Below are positions 1-8,905 of a DNA stretch of 64,000 nt, in pieces (the first letter of the stretch is position 1; each line of letters opens with the position of its first letter). The DNA lies in contig NZ_JABBJN010000005.1 of the NCBI RefSeq assembly GCF_012928505.1, positions 1-64,000 on the forward strand, in the 5' to 3' direction. The notes under the pieces are model-generated. The model had not been told where the DNA came from, searched no databases, and saw nothing but the letters and a program-made list of their open reading frames with translations. The position numbers were made by a program, and so were the translations under genes. Source of the stretch: Achromobacter sp. Bel. GTDB lineage: Bacteria > Pseudomonadota > Gammaproteobacteria > Burkholderiales > Burkholderiaceae_B.

Positions 1-12
1 CTCTTCCGATCT
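1..12. other. Illumina adapter remnant at contig end
   Basis: The first 12 bases, CTCTTCCGATCT, match the 3' end of the TruSeq-type Illumina adapter. The genomic reading frame of exbB runs into them from the right. This is untrimmed adapter at an assembly end and should not be annotated as biology. Confidence 0.9.
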
Positions 13-78
13 AGCCGGCGCTGCCGGGCTGGTGGTCGCCTGCGCCACCAGGGTGGCGCTATGCAGTGCGTTGGACAT
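13..78 (-). CDS. exbB: ExbB N-terminus (partial, cut by contig end)
   Basis: An ATG at 76-78 opens a frame reading MSNALHSATLVAQATTSPAA up to the adapter, so only 22 codons are present. It starts one base after the tonB stop, the usual tonB-exbB-exbD order. ExbB is the inner-membrane proton-channel partner of TonB. The identification rests on position and a weak resemblance to Ala/Ser-rich ExbB leaders; no transmembrane segment is included, so the name is provisional. Confidence 0.55.
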
Positions 79-79
79 C

Positions 80-883
80 TCAGTTCCTCATTACGAAATC
101 GAACGGAATTTTGGCTTTGGCGGGATAGGCCACGCCGTTACGGGTATAGGGCTTGAACTTGGCCTTGCGGGCGGCGGTCAGCGCCGATTCGTCCAGTCTC
201 GGAAAACCCGACGACGTGTCGATCGAAGCGCGGTCCACCAGGCCCTGCGTATTGATTTCCACCAGCACCAGCACCCGCCCCTCTTCCCGCATGCTGCGCG
301 ACATCCGCGGGTAGACAGGCATGGGGCGCGCGCCCTGGAACTCAATGCTCGACACCAGGACCGGCTGGTCCGGCGGAGGCCCTTGCTGCGGGCTCTGCGA
401 GGCCTGGGCGCCATCCGTCGCGCCGGCGGGCGGCGTCTGCGGAGGCGGCGTTTCCGGCTTGGGCTCGGGTTTGACTTCCTGCTTCGGCTGGGGCTTGGGT
501 TTCGGTTTCGGTTTGGGTTTGGGCTTGGGCGCCGGCACCGGAGGCTTCTCGACCACCGGTTCGGGTTCCGGTTCGGGCTCGGGCTTCAACTCGGGTTCAG
601 GCTCGGGTTCCGGCTCCACCTCGGGTTGCGGCTCGGGCGGCGGTTCAACCACCGGCTGCGGCACTTCCGGCGTGGGTTCGGCCTTGGCGATCTCCGGAAC
701 GGGCGCATCCACCAGACTGACCATGACGGCCTCGGGTTCCTCAAGTTCAGGTCGAGTCGCAGGAGCCATGAAAATGGCACCGATTACTGCCGCATGAAGC
801 GCGACAACCGCCAGGCCAGCGCCTGCACGTATACCAAATGAAGACGGCGAAGATGAATTCCAACCGCGTTGAAAACTAGGCAT
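80..883 (-). CDS. tonB: Energy transducer TonB
   Basis: This 267-residue protein has the three-part TonB layout. A short cytoplasmic N-terminus is followed by one membrane anchor (about residues 20-42, AGAGLAVVALHAAVIGAIFM). A long periplasm-spanning Pro/Glu/Lys segment comes next (about 47-160; PEPEPEP then KPKPKP repeats). A C-terminal TonB domain (about 175-267) contains the YPRMSRSMREEGRVLV and GFPRLDESALTAARKAKFKP motifs typical of the family. TonB passes proton-motive energy from ExbBD to outer-membrane receptors for siderophores and heme. The Fur-like site about 100 bp upstream fits iron control, and exbB follows after one base. Confidence 0.93.
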   Translation of the reverse strand: MPSFQRGWNSSSPSSFGIRAGAGLAVVALHAAVIGAIFMAPATRPELEEPEAVMVSLVDAPVPEIAKAEPTPEVPQPVVEPPPEPQPEVEPEPEPEPELKPEPEPEPEPVVEKPPVPAPKPKPKPKPKPKPQPKQEVKPEPKPETPPPQTPPAGATDGAQASQSPQQGPPPDQPVLVSSIEFQGARPMPVYPRMSRSMREEGRVLVLVEINTQGLVDRASIDTSSGFPRLDESALTAARKAKFKPYTRNGVAYPAKAKIPFDFVMRN

Positions 884-985
884 GAATCAGCCAGGGTGCA
901 TTGACTTATCCGGCCAGCCAGGGAAATGACGCGCACGAAAAGGTGACGCCGACTGGCCGGTACAAGCCGAATATAGTATCTCAAA

Positions 986-1000
986 TGCGAATGATTCGCA
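986..1000. promoter_or_regulatory. Fur-box-like operator upstream of tonB
   Basis: TGCGAATGATTCGCA is a perfect 7-1-7 inverted repeat. It matches 10 of 14 arm positions of the Fur core TGATAATnATTATCA. It lies about 100 bp before the tonB start, so ferric repression of tonB-exbB is the natural reading. The rest of the 884-1219 gap holds only the terminator listed below; I see no gene there. Confidence 0.6.
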
Positions 1001-1130
1001 CGTTCTATTTCGTCTGGGCTAGCGTAGCACCCTTGACGCGCATCCACTCCAGCTGCATAAAACGTTTACGAAAAAGCCGCCCCTGCCGCACGAGGCAGGA
1101 AGGCCGGCGGCCGCAGCAGCCGCGCCGGAA

Positions 1131-1168
1131 AAACAAAAAACCCGCCACGGCGACGTGTGCGGGTTTTG
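1131..1168 (-). terminator. Rho-independent terminator after tRNA-Val
   Basis: On the minus strand a GCGGG/CCCGC-closed hairpin (1141-1163, extended by A-T pairs) is followed by a run of T (A-tract 1131-1140 on the plus strand). It sits just downstream of the tRNA-Val gene. Confidence 0.7.
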
Positions 1169-1219
1169 TGTGCGGCGTGGAGCGAACCCCGTGGGATCCG
1201 AACCGCCTGCGTGGGCTTC

Positions 1220-1295
1220 TGGTGGGTGCTACAGGGGTCGAACCTGTGACCTACGCCTTGTAAGGGCGCCGCTCTACCAACTGAGCTAAGCACCC
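1220..1295 (-). tRNA. tRNA-Val(UAC)
   Basis: A 76-nt cloverleaf with encoded CCA. The acceptor GGGTGCT pairs with AGCACCC, the D-arm is GCTC/GAGC, and the T-arm is ACAGG/CCTGT around TTCGACC. The anticodon loop CTTACAA gives anticodon TAC, which reads GUA valine codons. It lies downstream of hupB on the same strand. Confidence 0.95.
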
Positions 1296-1395
1296 GATCC
1301 TGACTGCTTGCTGCGGCATCACAATAACCGTCAATGTGACGATTCATGCGAAGCAACTGCCAACTCGGGGTACTCAAAAGCAATACGCGGGCCGG

Positions 1396-1424
1396 AGTAT
1401 ACCGGACCGCGTAATTGTCGGCAA
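1396..1424 (-). promoter_or_regulatory. Sigma-70 promoter for tRNA-Val
   Basis: On the minus strand TTGCCG (1419-1424) is separated by 17 bp from TATACT (1396-1401). The predicted start lies about 90 nt before the mature tRNA 5' end and after the hupB stop, so tRNA-Val probably has its own promoter. Confidence 0.5.
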
Positions 1425-1462
1425 ATCGCCTGGGGCCGGGCCCGGCGATCGCCATGCCGTCT

Positions 1463-1735
1463 TTAGTTGACGGCGTCCTTCAGGGCCTTGCCCGGACGGA
1501 ACTTCGGCACTTTGGCCTTCTTGATCTTGATGGTTTCGCCGGTACGCGGGTTGCGGCCAGTGCGAGCAGCGCGAGCCGACACGGCAAACGTGCCAAAGCC
1601 AACCAGCGTGACCGTACCGCCCTTCTTCAGGGTGGTCTTGACGGCACCGATCAAGGCGTCGAGCGAACGACCGGCGGCAGCCTTGGAGATATCGGCCTTG
1701 CTGGCGATGTGATCGATGAGTTCGGTTTTGTTCAT
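1463..1735 (-). CDS. hupB: DNA-binding protein HU-beta
   Basis: This 90-residue protein has the full HU fold: N-terminal helices ([20 protein letters not shown]), the GFGTF motif, and the DNA-embracing beta-arm with the [10 protein letters not shown] signature. A short C-terminal helix ([13 protein letters not shown]) closes it. HU is a nucleoid protein that bends DNA non-specifically and supports replication, recombination and transcription. Its length equals the family norm and there is no sign of alteration. Confidence 0.97.
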   Translation of the reverse strand: MNKTELIDHIASKADISKAAAGRSLDALIGAVKTTLKKGGTVTLVGFGTFAVSARAARTGRNPRTGETIKIKKAKVPKFRPGKALKDAVN

Positions 1736-2094
1736 TCAGGTGTACCCCTCACAAGGTATTGAGTCTGGCGAGGCCGTGCGGTTCATGGCTGTCATGATGG
1801 GACGCCACTAACCAACGCATGGCCCGACAAACGACGAACAGACAGTGGATAAACTTTTTTCTTGCGCTGCAAAGCACAACTTTTAAACTGCTGCGCCGCT
1901 TAGGATTTGATGGCTTTGATGCCTTCAAACCGTCAGCGACGCAGACATGTATTAGGCCTTGGCGTGGCGCGGCTGTCAAGCGAAAACCTCACCACAACCC
2001 GCGCCAATACTAGCTTTTAGCTGATTTCGCAATATACAAAAACGCGCATTTTGGTGTTTGCGCGACACCGTCCTGACATCACTTCAAGCTTGAA
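1736..2094. other. Intergenic region upstream of hupB
   Basis: About 360 bp of relatively AT-rich sequence between hupB and the PKHD hydroxylase, both on the minus strand. It must hold the hupB promoter and the end of the hydroxylase transcript. An imperfect inverted repeat (AACGCGCATTTTGGTGTTTGCGCG, about 2,041-2,064) lies just after the hydroxylase stop, but it lacks a clear U-tract. I see no convincing gene. Confidence 0.5.
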
Positions 2095-2775
2095 TCAAAC
2101 ATCGACCCAACGACGAAGCAAATTGTGATAAATGCCCGTCAACTGCACGATGGAAGGATGCCCCGCGGCATCCTGATTCAAGCGCTGTATGGCCACGTCC
2201 ATGTCCAGCAGCAACGCGCGCTGGCTGTCTTCGCGCACCAGGCTCTGCATCCAGAAGAACGAACTCACGCGCGCCCCGCGCGTGACGGGATTCACCTTAT
2301 GCAGGCTCGTGCCGGGGTACAGCACCATATGCCCTGCCGGCAGCTTGACCGCACGCGGCCCGTAGGTGTCGTCAATGACGAGCTCGCCGCCGTCATACGT
2401 ATCGGGTTCGGAGAAGAACAACGTGGCGGACAGGTCCGTGCGCACGCGTTCGGCGGTGCCGGCAATGCCGCGCACCGCATTGTCCACGTGATAGCCGAAG
2501 GCCTCGCCCCCCTCGTAGCGATTAAAAAGCGGCGGGAAGATCTTGCGCGGCAATGCGGCCGACATGAACAGGTTGTTCGCGGCCAGGCGCTGCAGGATCA
2601 GGTTGCCGAGCTCTTGCGCCAACGGATGCTGCTCGGACAGTTGGCGGTTGCGCTTGACCTCGGCCGATTGGTAGCCGGCTGTGACCTTGCCGTCTACCCA
2701 GTCGGCGGCGTCCAGCCTGCGGCGGATGTCCGCGGCTTCGTCCGGCGTGAAAACTTCTGCGATCTGTATAAGCAT
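2095..2775 (-). CDS. PKHD-type Fe(II)/2-oxoglutarate hydroxylase (PiuC/YbiX family)
   Basis: A 226-residue cupin-like dioxygenase. The iron ligands are visible as H96-x-D98 (FGYHVDNA) and H159 (TSLHKVNPV), and R169 (RGARVSS) is the likely 2-oxoglutarate-binding arginine. The C-terminal helical part (NLLRRWVDV) matches PiuC/YbiX proteins, which usually sit beside TonB-dependent siderophore receptors and are linked to iron uptake. No receptor is adjacent here, though tonB is 1.3 kb away. The physiological substrate is not known. Confidence 0.9.
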   Translation of the reverse strand: MLIQIAEVFTPDEAADIRRRLDAADWVDGKVTAGYQSAEVKRNRQLSEQHPLAQELGNLILQRLAANNLFMSAALPRKIFPPLFNRYEGGEAFGYHVDNAVRGIAGTAERVRTDLSATLFFSEPDTYDGGELVIDDTYGPRAVKLPAGHMVLYPGTSLHKVNPVTRGARVSSFFWMQSLVREDSQRALLLDMDVAIQRLNQDAAGHPSIVQLTGIYHNLLRRWVDV

Positions 2776-2833
2776 GTGAGTCGTCCCGAGGGCAAAGCCC
2801 GCGCATCCGCGCGCCCGGCTTGCGCTTGCCGGA

Positions 2834-4078
2834 TTATCCCTTCAGGCAACCGGTCAGCGCCTGATCGAAATCAAACAGCAGATCGGCCTCGTCTTCGATG
2901 CCCACCGACACCCGGATGAGGCTGTCCGCAATGCCCATCTGCTTGCGGCGCTCGGCACCCATTTCGTAATAGATGGTGTGCGCCGCGGGCAGTGCCAGGC
3001 TGCGTGTGTCGCCCAGGTGGGTGGCCATCAGCACGATCCGCAGGCGATTCAGGAAATCGAAGCAATCCACGCCGTCAGCCAGCTCGACGCCGAGCAACCC
3101 GCCGAAGCGCGCGCCGAACAGCGCCGCCGCGCGCGCATGCTGCGGATGGCCAGCCAGGCCCGGATAGTGCACCTTGGCCACGCCAGGATGCGACTCCAGG
3201 AAGCGGGCCAGCGCCAGCGCGTTGGCGCAGTGCTTGGCCATGCGCAGGGCCAGCGTCTCGGCCCCCACGGCGATGCGGTGCGCGGGTTCGGCGGCCAACG
3301 TGCCGCCCATGTCGCGCAAGCCCTTCTTCTTGATCTGGGTCAGCCCCCAGCCCGTGGACGGGCCCTTGCGGTAGGCCTCATAGATGTTGCCGTAGCCGGA
3401 CCAGTCGTACAGCCCGGTATCGGTCACCGCGCCACCCAGCGCATTGCCATGGCCGCCGATGTACTTGGACAGGGAATTCATCACCAGCGATGCGCCCACG
3501 CCCGAAGGACGGAACATCCACGGCGAGGTCAGGGTGTTGTCCACGACATAGACCAGGTTCTTCTCGCGGCAGATCTCGCCGATCACGGCCAGGTCGGCAA
3601 CCTGCGTACCCGGGTTGGCGATCGTCTCGGTAAAGACCATGCGCGTATTGGGCTGGATGGCGGCGCGCACCTGCGCCGCATCCGTGGCGTCCACGAAGGT
3701 GATCTCCACGCCCAGCTCAAGCAACGTGCCCAGCAGGCTGTTCGTATTGCCGAACACGAACTGGCTGGACACCAGATGGTCGCCCCGACGCAGCAGCGTC
3801 GTGAAGATGGCCGACAGCGCCGCCATTCCCGTGGCGAAGCTGACCGTGCCTTTGCCGCCTTCCATATGGTTGACCTTCGCCTCCAGCGCGGTGGTCGTAG
3901 GCGTGCCCTGGCGGGCGTACGTAAAGCCTGCCTTGCCCTGGAACACCGCGGCCAGCTCGCGGGCATCGTCGTAGGCGAATTCCGACGACGGATGCATCGG
4001 CTTGTGCACCGCTCCGTGCTCGACGGATTGTTGGCGGTCGGAATGGAGGATCGTGGTGGTAAAGCCGTTCTGGTGCAT
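2834..4078 (-). CDS. PLP-dependent Cys/Met-metabolism enzyme (cystathionine gamma-synthase family)
   Basis: A 414-residue fold-type I PLP enzyme. The cofactor lysine is K205 in [16 protein letters not shown], and the aspartate of [14 protein letters not shown] pairs with the PLP ring nitrogen. The C-terminal [21 protein letters not shown] motif is diagnostic of the family. Members perform gamma-replacement or elimination on homoserine esters and cystathionine. The sequence does not let me choose between cystathionine gamma-synthase, O-acetylhomoserine sulfhydrylase and gamma-lyase; the [12 protein letters not shown] segment resembles the sulfhydrylase-like group annotated only at family level. 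No methionine genes flank it. Confidence 0.85.
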   Translation of the reverse strand: MHQNGFTTTILHSDRQQSVEHGAVHKPMHPSSEFAYDDARELAAVFQGKAGFTYARQGTPTTTALEAKVNHMEGGKGTVSFATGMAALSAIFTTLLRRGDHLVSSQFVFGNTNSLLGTLLELGVEITFVDATDAAQVRAAIQPNTRMVFTETIANPGTQVADLAVIGEICREKNLVYVVDNTLTSPWMFRPSGVGASLVMNSLSKYIGGHGNALGGAVTDTGLYDWSGYGNIYEAYRKGPSTGWGLTQIKKKGLRDMGGTLAAEPAHRIAVGAETLALRMAKHCANALALARFLESHPGVAKVHYPGLAGHPQHARAAALFGARFGGLLGVELADGVDCFDFLNRLRIVLMATHLGDTRSLALPAAHTIYYEMGAERRKQMGIADSLIRVSVGIEDEADLLFDFDQALTGCLKG

Positions 4079-4130
4079 GGTGGGCTGACGCGTAAAGGGA
4101 AGAGCTACGGATAGGTCGGGTCGGGCGGGA

Positions 4131-4868
4131 TCAGGATTGGCGCTGGCGCACGGTCTCGTACAAACAGACCGCGCTGGCCACGCTGACGTTCAGGCTTTCC
4201 ACCGAACCCAGCATGGGGATATTGACCAGTTGGTCGCAGGTCTCACGCGTAAGGCGGCGCATGCCCTCGCCTTCCGCGCCCATGACCCACGCCATCGGCT
4301 GGCGCGCATCGATCTTGTGCATGCTGTCGGTCGCCTGGTCGTCAGTGCCGACCAGCCAGACACCGCGGTCCTTCAGGCCGCGCATCGTGCGCGCCAGATT
4401 GGTGACCATCAGGTACGGCACGGTATCGGCCGCGCCGCAAGCCACGCGCTGCACCGTGGCGTTCAAGCCAACGGCGCGGTCGCGCGGCGCGATCACCGCA
4501 TGCACGCCGGCGGCGTCCGCCGTGCGCAAGCAGGCGCCCAGATTGTGGGGATCGGTCACGCCGTCCAGGATCAGCAGCAGCGGCGGCCCCTCGATCACGT
4601 CGAGCACCTCGTCCACATCCACCGCCAACTGGCGCTCGTCGGCCAGGGCTACGACGCCTTGATGGCGGGTGCCGCGCGACAGGCCGTCCAGGCGCTCCGT
4701 CGGAACCGGATGCAGGCGGCAACCCGCCTTCTCGGCCTGCTCGATGAACGTCTGCATCCGCTTGTCGCGGCGCGACGCCTCTACATAGATTTCCTTGATC
4801 GACTCGGGCGCGTGGCGCAGCCGCGCGACAACCGCGTGAAACCCGGCCAGAACTTGGGTCGACGCCAT
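4131..4868 (-). CDS. rlmB: 23S rRNA (Gm2251) 2'-O-methyltransferase RlmB
   Basis: The start at [17 protein letters not shown] gives the normal family length (245 residues); an upstream in-frame ATG adds 23 unlikely residues. The N-terminal L30-like substrate-binding domain covers about 1-80. The SPOUT methyltransferase domain shows motif 1 ([20 protein letters not shown]), motif 2 ([12 protein letters not shown]) and motif 3 ([18 protein letters not shown]), which form the trefoil-knot SAM site. It methylates G2251 in the ribosomal P-loop. It lies downstream of rnr on the same strand, the common rnr-rlmB order. Confidence 0.95.
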   Translation of the reverse strand: MASTQVLAGFHAVVARLRHAPESIKEIYVEASRRDKRMQTFIEQAEKAGCRLHPVPTERLDGLSRGTRHQGVVALADERQLAVDVDEVLDVIEGPPLLLILDGVTDPHNLGACLRTADAAGVHAVIAPRDRAVGLNATVQRVACGAADTVPYLMVTNLARTMRGLKDRGVWLVGTDDQATDSMHKIDARQPMAWVMGAEGEGMRRLTRETCDQLVNIPMLGSVESLNVSVASAVCLYETVRQRQS

Positions 4869-5021
4869 AAATGCAATACCTTTAGATAAACGAATACCCG
4901 CCCCAAAGGGGGCGGGCCACCGGACCAAGCCGGCCATCAGCGCAATGTTACCCCTTATGGCCCCGCCCCATGGCCGCGACGCCCTGAGACATGCCGACCA
5001 TAAAGGGGTCCATTAGCGGGG

Positions 5022-7487
5022 TCAGTGCCGCTTGTGCGTCGCCTTCTTGGCCGGCGCGGCGCGTTTGGCCGCCCTGGGCGGCTTGCCCGCCTTCTTGGCG
5101 TCGGCGCGCCGCTCCTTGGCGGTCTGTCCCTTCAGCGCGGCGGGCTTGGGCGCCGCCGCCTTCTTCACGCGGCGCATCGGCTCTTCCGGCCCGCGGGCCG
5201 CCGCCTTGCGCAGCGCGTCGAAACTGGTGCCCTGCACCAGGCGGAATTCGATGCGGCGCGCTTCGAGGTCAACGCGCGCCACCTGCACCTGCACCTTGTC
5301 GGTCAGGCGATACCGCATGCCCGTGCGCTCTCCGCGCAATTCGTGCAGGGCGTCGTTGAACTGGAAGTACTCGCCGCCCAGCTCGGAGACGTGCACCAGC
5401 CCTTCGACGTGCAGCGTATCCAGCGTGACGAAGATGCCGAAGCTGGCCACGCCGGTGACGGTGCCGCTGAAGTCCTCGCCCACGCGCTCCTTGACGAACC
5501 AGCACTTGAGCCAGGCCTCGACATCGCGCGACGCTTCGTCGGCGCGACGCTCGCTGGCCGACAGCACCAGGCCCATCTTTTCCCAGATGGCCTGCTCGTG
5601 CTCTTTCTGCGTGCGGCCGATGACCACCGCATGGTCGTCCAGGCTGGGCACATAGCGCTGCCCGGCCAGCAAGGCCTTGATCACCCGGTGCGTCAACAAG
5701 TCGGGATAGCGGCGGATGGGCGACGTGAAGTGGCTGTAGCCGGGGTACGACAGGCCGAAGTGGCCCATGTTGTCGGGGCTGTAGACGGCCTGCTGCATGG
5801 AACGCAGGCACATGGTCTGCAGCAGCTGGTAGTCGGGACGGCCGCGCACGGTATCCAGGAAATCGCCGTAATCCTTGGCGGTGGGCGTTTCGCCGCCACC
5901 CATCGACAGGCCCATCGTTCGCAGGAATTCGCGCAGCGACTGCAGGCGCTCCGGCGTGGGGCCTTCGTGGATGCGGTACAGGCCAGGATGCTTGCTGCGC
6001 GTCATGAAGTCGGCCGCGCACGTGTTCGCGGCCAGCATGCATTCTTCGATCAGCTTGTGGGCGTCGTTACGCACCGACGGCACGATCTGTTCGATGCGGC
6101 CCAGTTCGTTGCAGACGATCTTGGTCTCGACCGTGTCGAAATCGATGGCGCCACGCTTCTTGCGGCCCTGCACCAGCAGTTGGAACAGCTCGTACAGATG
6201 CTGGACCTGCGGCATGACGGCGCGCATCGCCGCGGCGGCCGGGCCGCCGGGCTGCTGCAACGCCGCCCAGATGTTCGTATAGGTGGTGCGGGCATGCGAG
6301 TGCATCACCGCGTTGTAGAACTGGTAGGCCGTGACGGTACCGGCCTTGGCGCCGGTAGCGGGAATTACCATGTCGCAGACCAGCACCAGGCGGTCCACGT
6401 CGGGGTTCAGCGAACACAAGCCGTTGGACAGCGTCTCGGGCAGCATCGGAATGACGCGACGCGGGAAGTACACGCTGGTGCCCCGCTCGATCGCGTCGTC
6501 GTCCAGCGCGTCGCCCGGGCGCACATAGTGGCTGACGTCGGCGATGGCCACCAACAGGCGCCAGCCCGGGCGCTTGCGCTGGCCCGTGCCCAGTTCGACG
6601 GGTTCGCAATAGACGGCGTCGTCGAAGTCGCGCGCATCTTCGCCGTCGATCGTGATCAACGGCACGTCGCGCAAGTCCACGCGGTCTTTCAGGTCGCTCT
6701 TGCGCACCACGTCCGGCAGGCGCGCGGCCTGCTTGCGGGCGGCTTCCGAGAATTCGACGGGCACGTCGAACTTGCGCACCGCGATCTCGATTTCCATGCC
6801 GGGGTCGTCGATTTCGCCCAGCACCTCGGCCACGCGGCCCAGCGGCTGCGTATGACGGGTCGGCTGCTCCATGATCTCGACCGCGACCACCTGCCCGTGC
6901 TGGGCGCCGTTGGTGTCGCTGGGCGGAATCAGGATGTCGTGCTTGATGCGCTGGTCTTCGGGCACGACGATGGACAGGCCATGCTCGTGCAGGAAACGGC
7001 CCACCAGCTTATTGGTGCGGCGCTCGATGACCTCGACGATGGTGCCTTCCGGCTTGCCGCGGTATTCGCCCGACGGCTTGACCAGCACGCGGTCGCCATG
7101 CAGCACCTTGAGCATTTCGCGCGGCGACAGGAACAGGTCGGGGCCGCCGTCGTCACGCAGCAGGAAGCCGAAACCGTCGCGGTGACCCAGCACCTTGCCG
7201 GCGACGAAGTCCAATTTGGTGGCGAGCAGCAACACGCCCTTGCGATTGGGCATCAATTGCCCGTCGCGTTCCATGGCGCCCAGACGGCGCTCGAACCCGA
7301 CCATCGTCGCGGCACGCTCGACGCCCATGCGTTCTGCCAATTCCACCGGAGACAACGGCGAACCCGCAGCTCGGAGCGCGGTCAAAATGGCTTCACGGGA
7401 CGGGACATCGGGATCGAAGTCCGGCGGCGCTTCGGGCAAGGGTGTTGATCTGTTGTTTTTCGATTCGTTATTCGATCGTTTTGCCAA
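5022..7487 (-). CDS. rnr: Ribonuclease R
   Basis: A 3'-5' processive exoribonuclease that degrades structured RNA. From the N-terminus it has a winged-helix region (SREAILTALRAAGSPLSPVELAERMGV), cold-shock domains, the RNB catalytic domain with its aspartate cluster (TIDGEDARDFDDAVY), an S1 domain (GTVTGVASFGIFVTLDTLHVEGLVHVS) and a Lys/Ala-rich C-terminal tail. I chose the TTG at 7485-7487 (MAKRSNNESKNN). No ATG lies between it and conserved sequence, and the longer frame would cross the promoter region. The start codon overlaps the -35 box of the divergent tRNA-Leu promoter. Confidence 0.93.
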   Translation of the reverse strand: MAKRSNNESKNNRSTPLPEAPPDFDPDVPSREAILTALRAAGSPLSPVELAERMGVERAATMVGFERRLGAMERDGQLMPNRKGVLLLATKLDFVAGKVLGHRDGFGFLLRDDGGPDLFLSPREMLKVLHGDRVLVKPSGEYRGKPEGTIVEVIERRTNKLVGRFLHEHGLSIVVPEDQRIKHDILIPPSDTNGAQHGQVVAVEIMEQPTRHTQPLGRVAEVLGEIDDPGMEIEIAVRKFDVPVEFSEAARKQAARLPDVVRKSDLKDRVDLRDVPLITIDGEDARDFDDAVYCEPVELGTGQRKRPGWRLLVAIADVSHYVRPGDALDDDAIERGTSVYFPRRVIPMLPETLSNGLCSLNPDVDRLVLVCDMVIPATGAKAGTVTAYQFYNAVMHSHARTTYTNIWAALQQPGGPAAAAMRAVMPQVQHLYELFQLLVQGRKKRGAIDFDTVETKIVCNELGRIEQIVPSVRNDAHKLIEECMLAANTCAADFMTRSKHPGLYRIHEGPTPERLQSLREFLRTMGLSMGGGETPTAKDYGDFLDTVRGRPDYQLLQTMCLRSMQQAVYSPDNMGHFGLSYPGYSHFTSPIRRYPDLLTHRVIKALLAGQRYVPSLDDHAVVIGRTQKEHEQAIWEKMGLVLSASERRADEASRDVEAWLKCWFVKERVGEDFSGTVTGVASFGIFVTLDTLHVEGLVHVSELGGEYFQFNDALHELRGERTGMRYRLTDKVQVQVARVDLEARRIEFRLVQGTSFDALRKAAARGPEEPMRRVKKAAAPKPAALKGQTAKERRADAKKAGKPPRAAKRAAPAKKATHKRH

Positions 7488-7533
7488 AGCTGAAATTTCC
7501 GTATATAATGCGCAGCTTCTGTGGTTCGCCCAA
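7481..7533. promoter_or_regulatory. Overlapping divergent promoters for tRNA-Leu (+) and rnr (-)
   Basis: Plus strand: TTGCCA (7481-7486), 17 bp, TATAAT (7504-7509), a strong sigma-70 promoter pointing at the tRNA-Leu genes. Minus strand: TTGGGC (7528-7533), 17 bp, CATTAT (7505-7510), pointing at rnr. The two -10 hexamers share five bases because the element GTATATAATG is nearly symmetric. The plus-strand call is strong; the minus-strand call is weaker. Confidence 0.65.
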
Positions 7534-7696
7534 GGCTGAACACTGAAGCAGAAATGGTCAGAACATTGTAAGACCAACTGCGCTCGGGACGCATGTTTTA
7601 GTTAAGTCAGTACGCTGGAAACAACGTACAGGCCTTAATAAAAACAAAGCAACTAGAGCGGCAGCGTATCACATAGTTCTGACAGTATCTTTCAGT

Positions 7697-7781
7697 GCCC
7701 AGGTGGCGGAATTGGTAGACGCGCACGGTTCAGGTCCGTGTGCCGCAAGGTGTGGAGGTTCGAGTCCTCTCCTGGGCACCA
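7697..7781 (+). tRNA. tRNA-Leu(CAG), copy 1
   Basis: 85-nt class II tRNA with encoded CCA. Acceptor GCCCAGG pairs with CCTGGGC, a long variable arm is present (GTGCCGCAAGGTGT), and the T-loop is TTCGAGT. The anticodon loop TTCAGGT gives CAG, which reads CUG leucine codons. It is identical in sequence to the copies at 7873 and 8906. Confidence 0.96.
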
Positions 7782-7872
7782 CGGAATTCAAATCGGATCA
7801 GCTTTCGGGCTGGCCTGATAAGCAAGGCAGTAAAGTTAGTGAAAGAAGAGAAGTGCGAAAGTACTTCCCAGT

Positions 7873-7957
7873 GCCCAGGTGGCGGAATTGGTAGACGCGC
7901 ACGGTTCAGGTCCGTGTGCCGCAAGGTGTGGAGGTTCGAGTCCTCTCCTGGGCACCA
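7873..7957 (+). tRNA. tRNA-Leu(CAG), copy 2
   Basis: Identical to copy 1 over all 85 nt. The 91-bp spacer between the two copies has no promoter-terminator pair that I can see, so copies 1 and 2 are probably co-transcribed and end at the terminator near 8,040. Confidence 0.96.
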
Positions 7958-8007
7958 CCCGCATATAAGTTGGATCAGCATCAGGCTGGTTTGATAGCAA
8001 AGCTGAA

Positions 8008-8042
8008 AGCCCCGAAAATCGAAAGATGTTCGGGGTTTTTGC
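8008..8042 (+). terminator. Terminator of the first tRNA-Leu operon
   Basis: GCCCCGAA (8010-8017) pairs with TTCGGGG (8029-8035), followed by TTTTT. This is a classic intrinsic terminator after tRNA-Leu copy 2. Confidence 0.85.
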
Positions 8043-8133
8043 TTTGTGCGCCTCGCGCATGCCTTATGCGCCCGGGTATTCGTGCGCACCGATATTATTA
8101 TTAATGGCGGTTTTGCCCGCCCTTCCGACGGCT

Positions 8134-8745
8134 TCAACGCCAAGGCACTTTGCGCTGCAAATGATGGCGCGCATAAAGGTCTTCGCCCATGCCTTCGATC
8201 TGCCCGTCGATCAGGGCCTCGAAAGGCCGCAGCAAGGCGTCGGTGCGCATCGGCGCCTCGATCGCATTTAAAGCGTGCGTCACCGCCTCGATCGTGGACA
8301 AGGCGCCCGGGATGTCCGCATGGCGCACGCGGTAACGCGTCGTCAGCCCCTCGGGCAGCATGACGCGCGGCAGCGCCGCGAGCTCAGGATTGATATGCAA
8401 CAGCTTGCGCGCATGCCCCCATGTCCCGTCCGGCACGATCAACAGGATCGGCTCGGCCAGATCCTGGCCATACCCCGGCCCCAGGATCTCGGCTGCGGGC
8501 CCCGGAAATAGCAGGCGCGGCGCGTAGCCGGGCTCAACCCAATCGGCGGGCGAAAAACGTTCGCCCACCACGCGCCTAGCGCCAGCCAGCCCCAGCACGG
8601 CCAGCCTGGCCGTGTTCAGCGCATGGCGCGATTCACTGGGATGCTGCAGGACCACGACGCGGGTGCGGCATGACAGGGAAGGAATCAGCGCGCACAGGCA
8701 GTGCGATTCAGGACGCAGGCAACGCGTGCAAAGGGAACGGGACAT
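8134..8745 (-). CDS. DTW-domain tRNA-uridine aminocarboxypropyltransferase
   Basis: A 203-residue DTW-domain protein. The zinc-ribbon-like Cys cluster at the N-terminus (CTRCLRPESHCLC) and the signature PDGTWGHARKL (about residues 105-115) identify the family. Characterised members (E. coli TapT/YfiP) transfer the 3-amino-3-carboxypropyl group of SAM to tRNA U47, making acp3U. The gene sits on the opposite strand between tRNA-Leu copies 2 and 3. Leucine tRNAs have long variable arms and are not known acp3U47 substrates, so the proximity may be coincidental. Confidence 0.85.
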   Translation of the reverse strand: MSRSLCTRCLRPESHCLCALIPSLSCRTRVVVLQHPSESRHALNTARLAVLGLAGARRVVGERFSPADWVEPGYAPRLLFPGPAAEILGPGYGQDLAEPILLIVPDGTWGHARKLLHINPELAALPRVMLPEGLTTRYRVRHADIPGALSTIEAVTHALNAIEAPMRTDALLRPFEALIDGQIEGMGEDLYARHHLQRKVPWR

Positions 8746-8814
8746 GGGGCGACACTATAGCGAAACTGGCCCGCTTTAAAAAAAGCGAAAAAAATGAAAA
8801 ATAGCCGCCATTAC

Positions 8815-8843
8815 TTGCACGCCGCAAAAAAAGTATGCATAAT
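8815..8843 (+). promoter_or_regulatory. Sigma-70 promoter for the third tRNA-Leu
   Basis: TTGCAC (8815-8820), a 17-bp spacer, then CATAAT (8838-8843), about 63 bp before tRNA-Leu copy 3. Confidence 0.65.
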
Positions 8844-8905
8844 CCCGTTCCTCTGCTGCTGAACAAGAAACGAAGCGAAAGCGACGCAACAAGTGAAGCA
8901 CCAGC

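Noticed and set aside
901-1263. 120-codon plus-strand frame over the Fur box and tRNA-Val region
   Set aside because: It runs through a terminator hairpin and across a tRNA; Arg/Pro-rich without a ribosome site.
5025-7448. An 807-codon open frame on the plus strand over rnr
   Set aside because: It is the complement of a fully supported RNase R with all catalytic motifs; GC-rich third positions keep antisense frames open. No ribosome site or family pattern.
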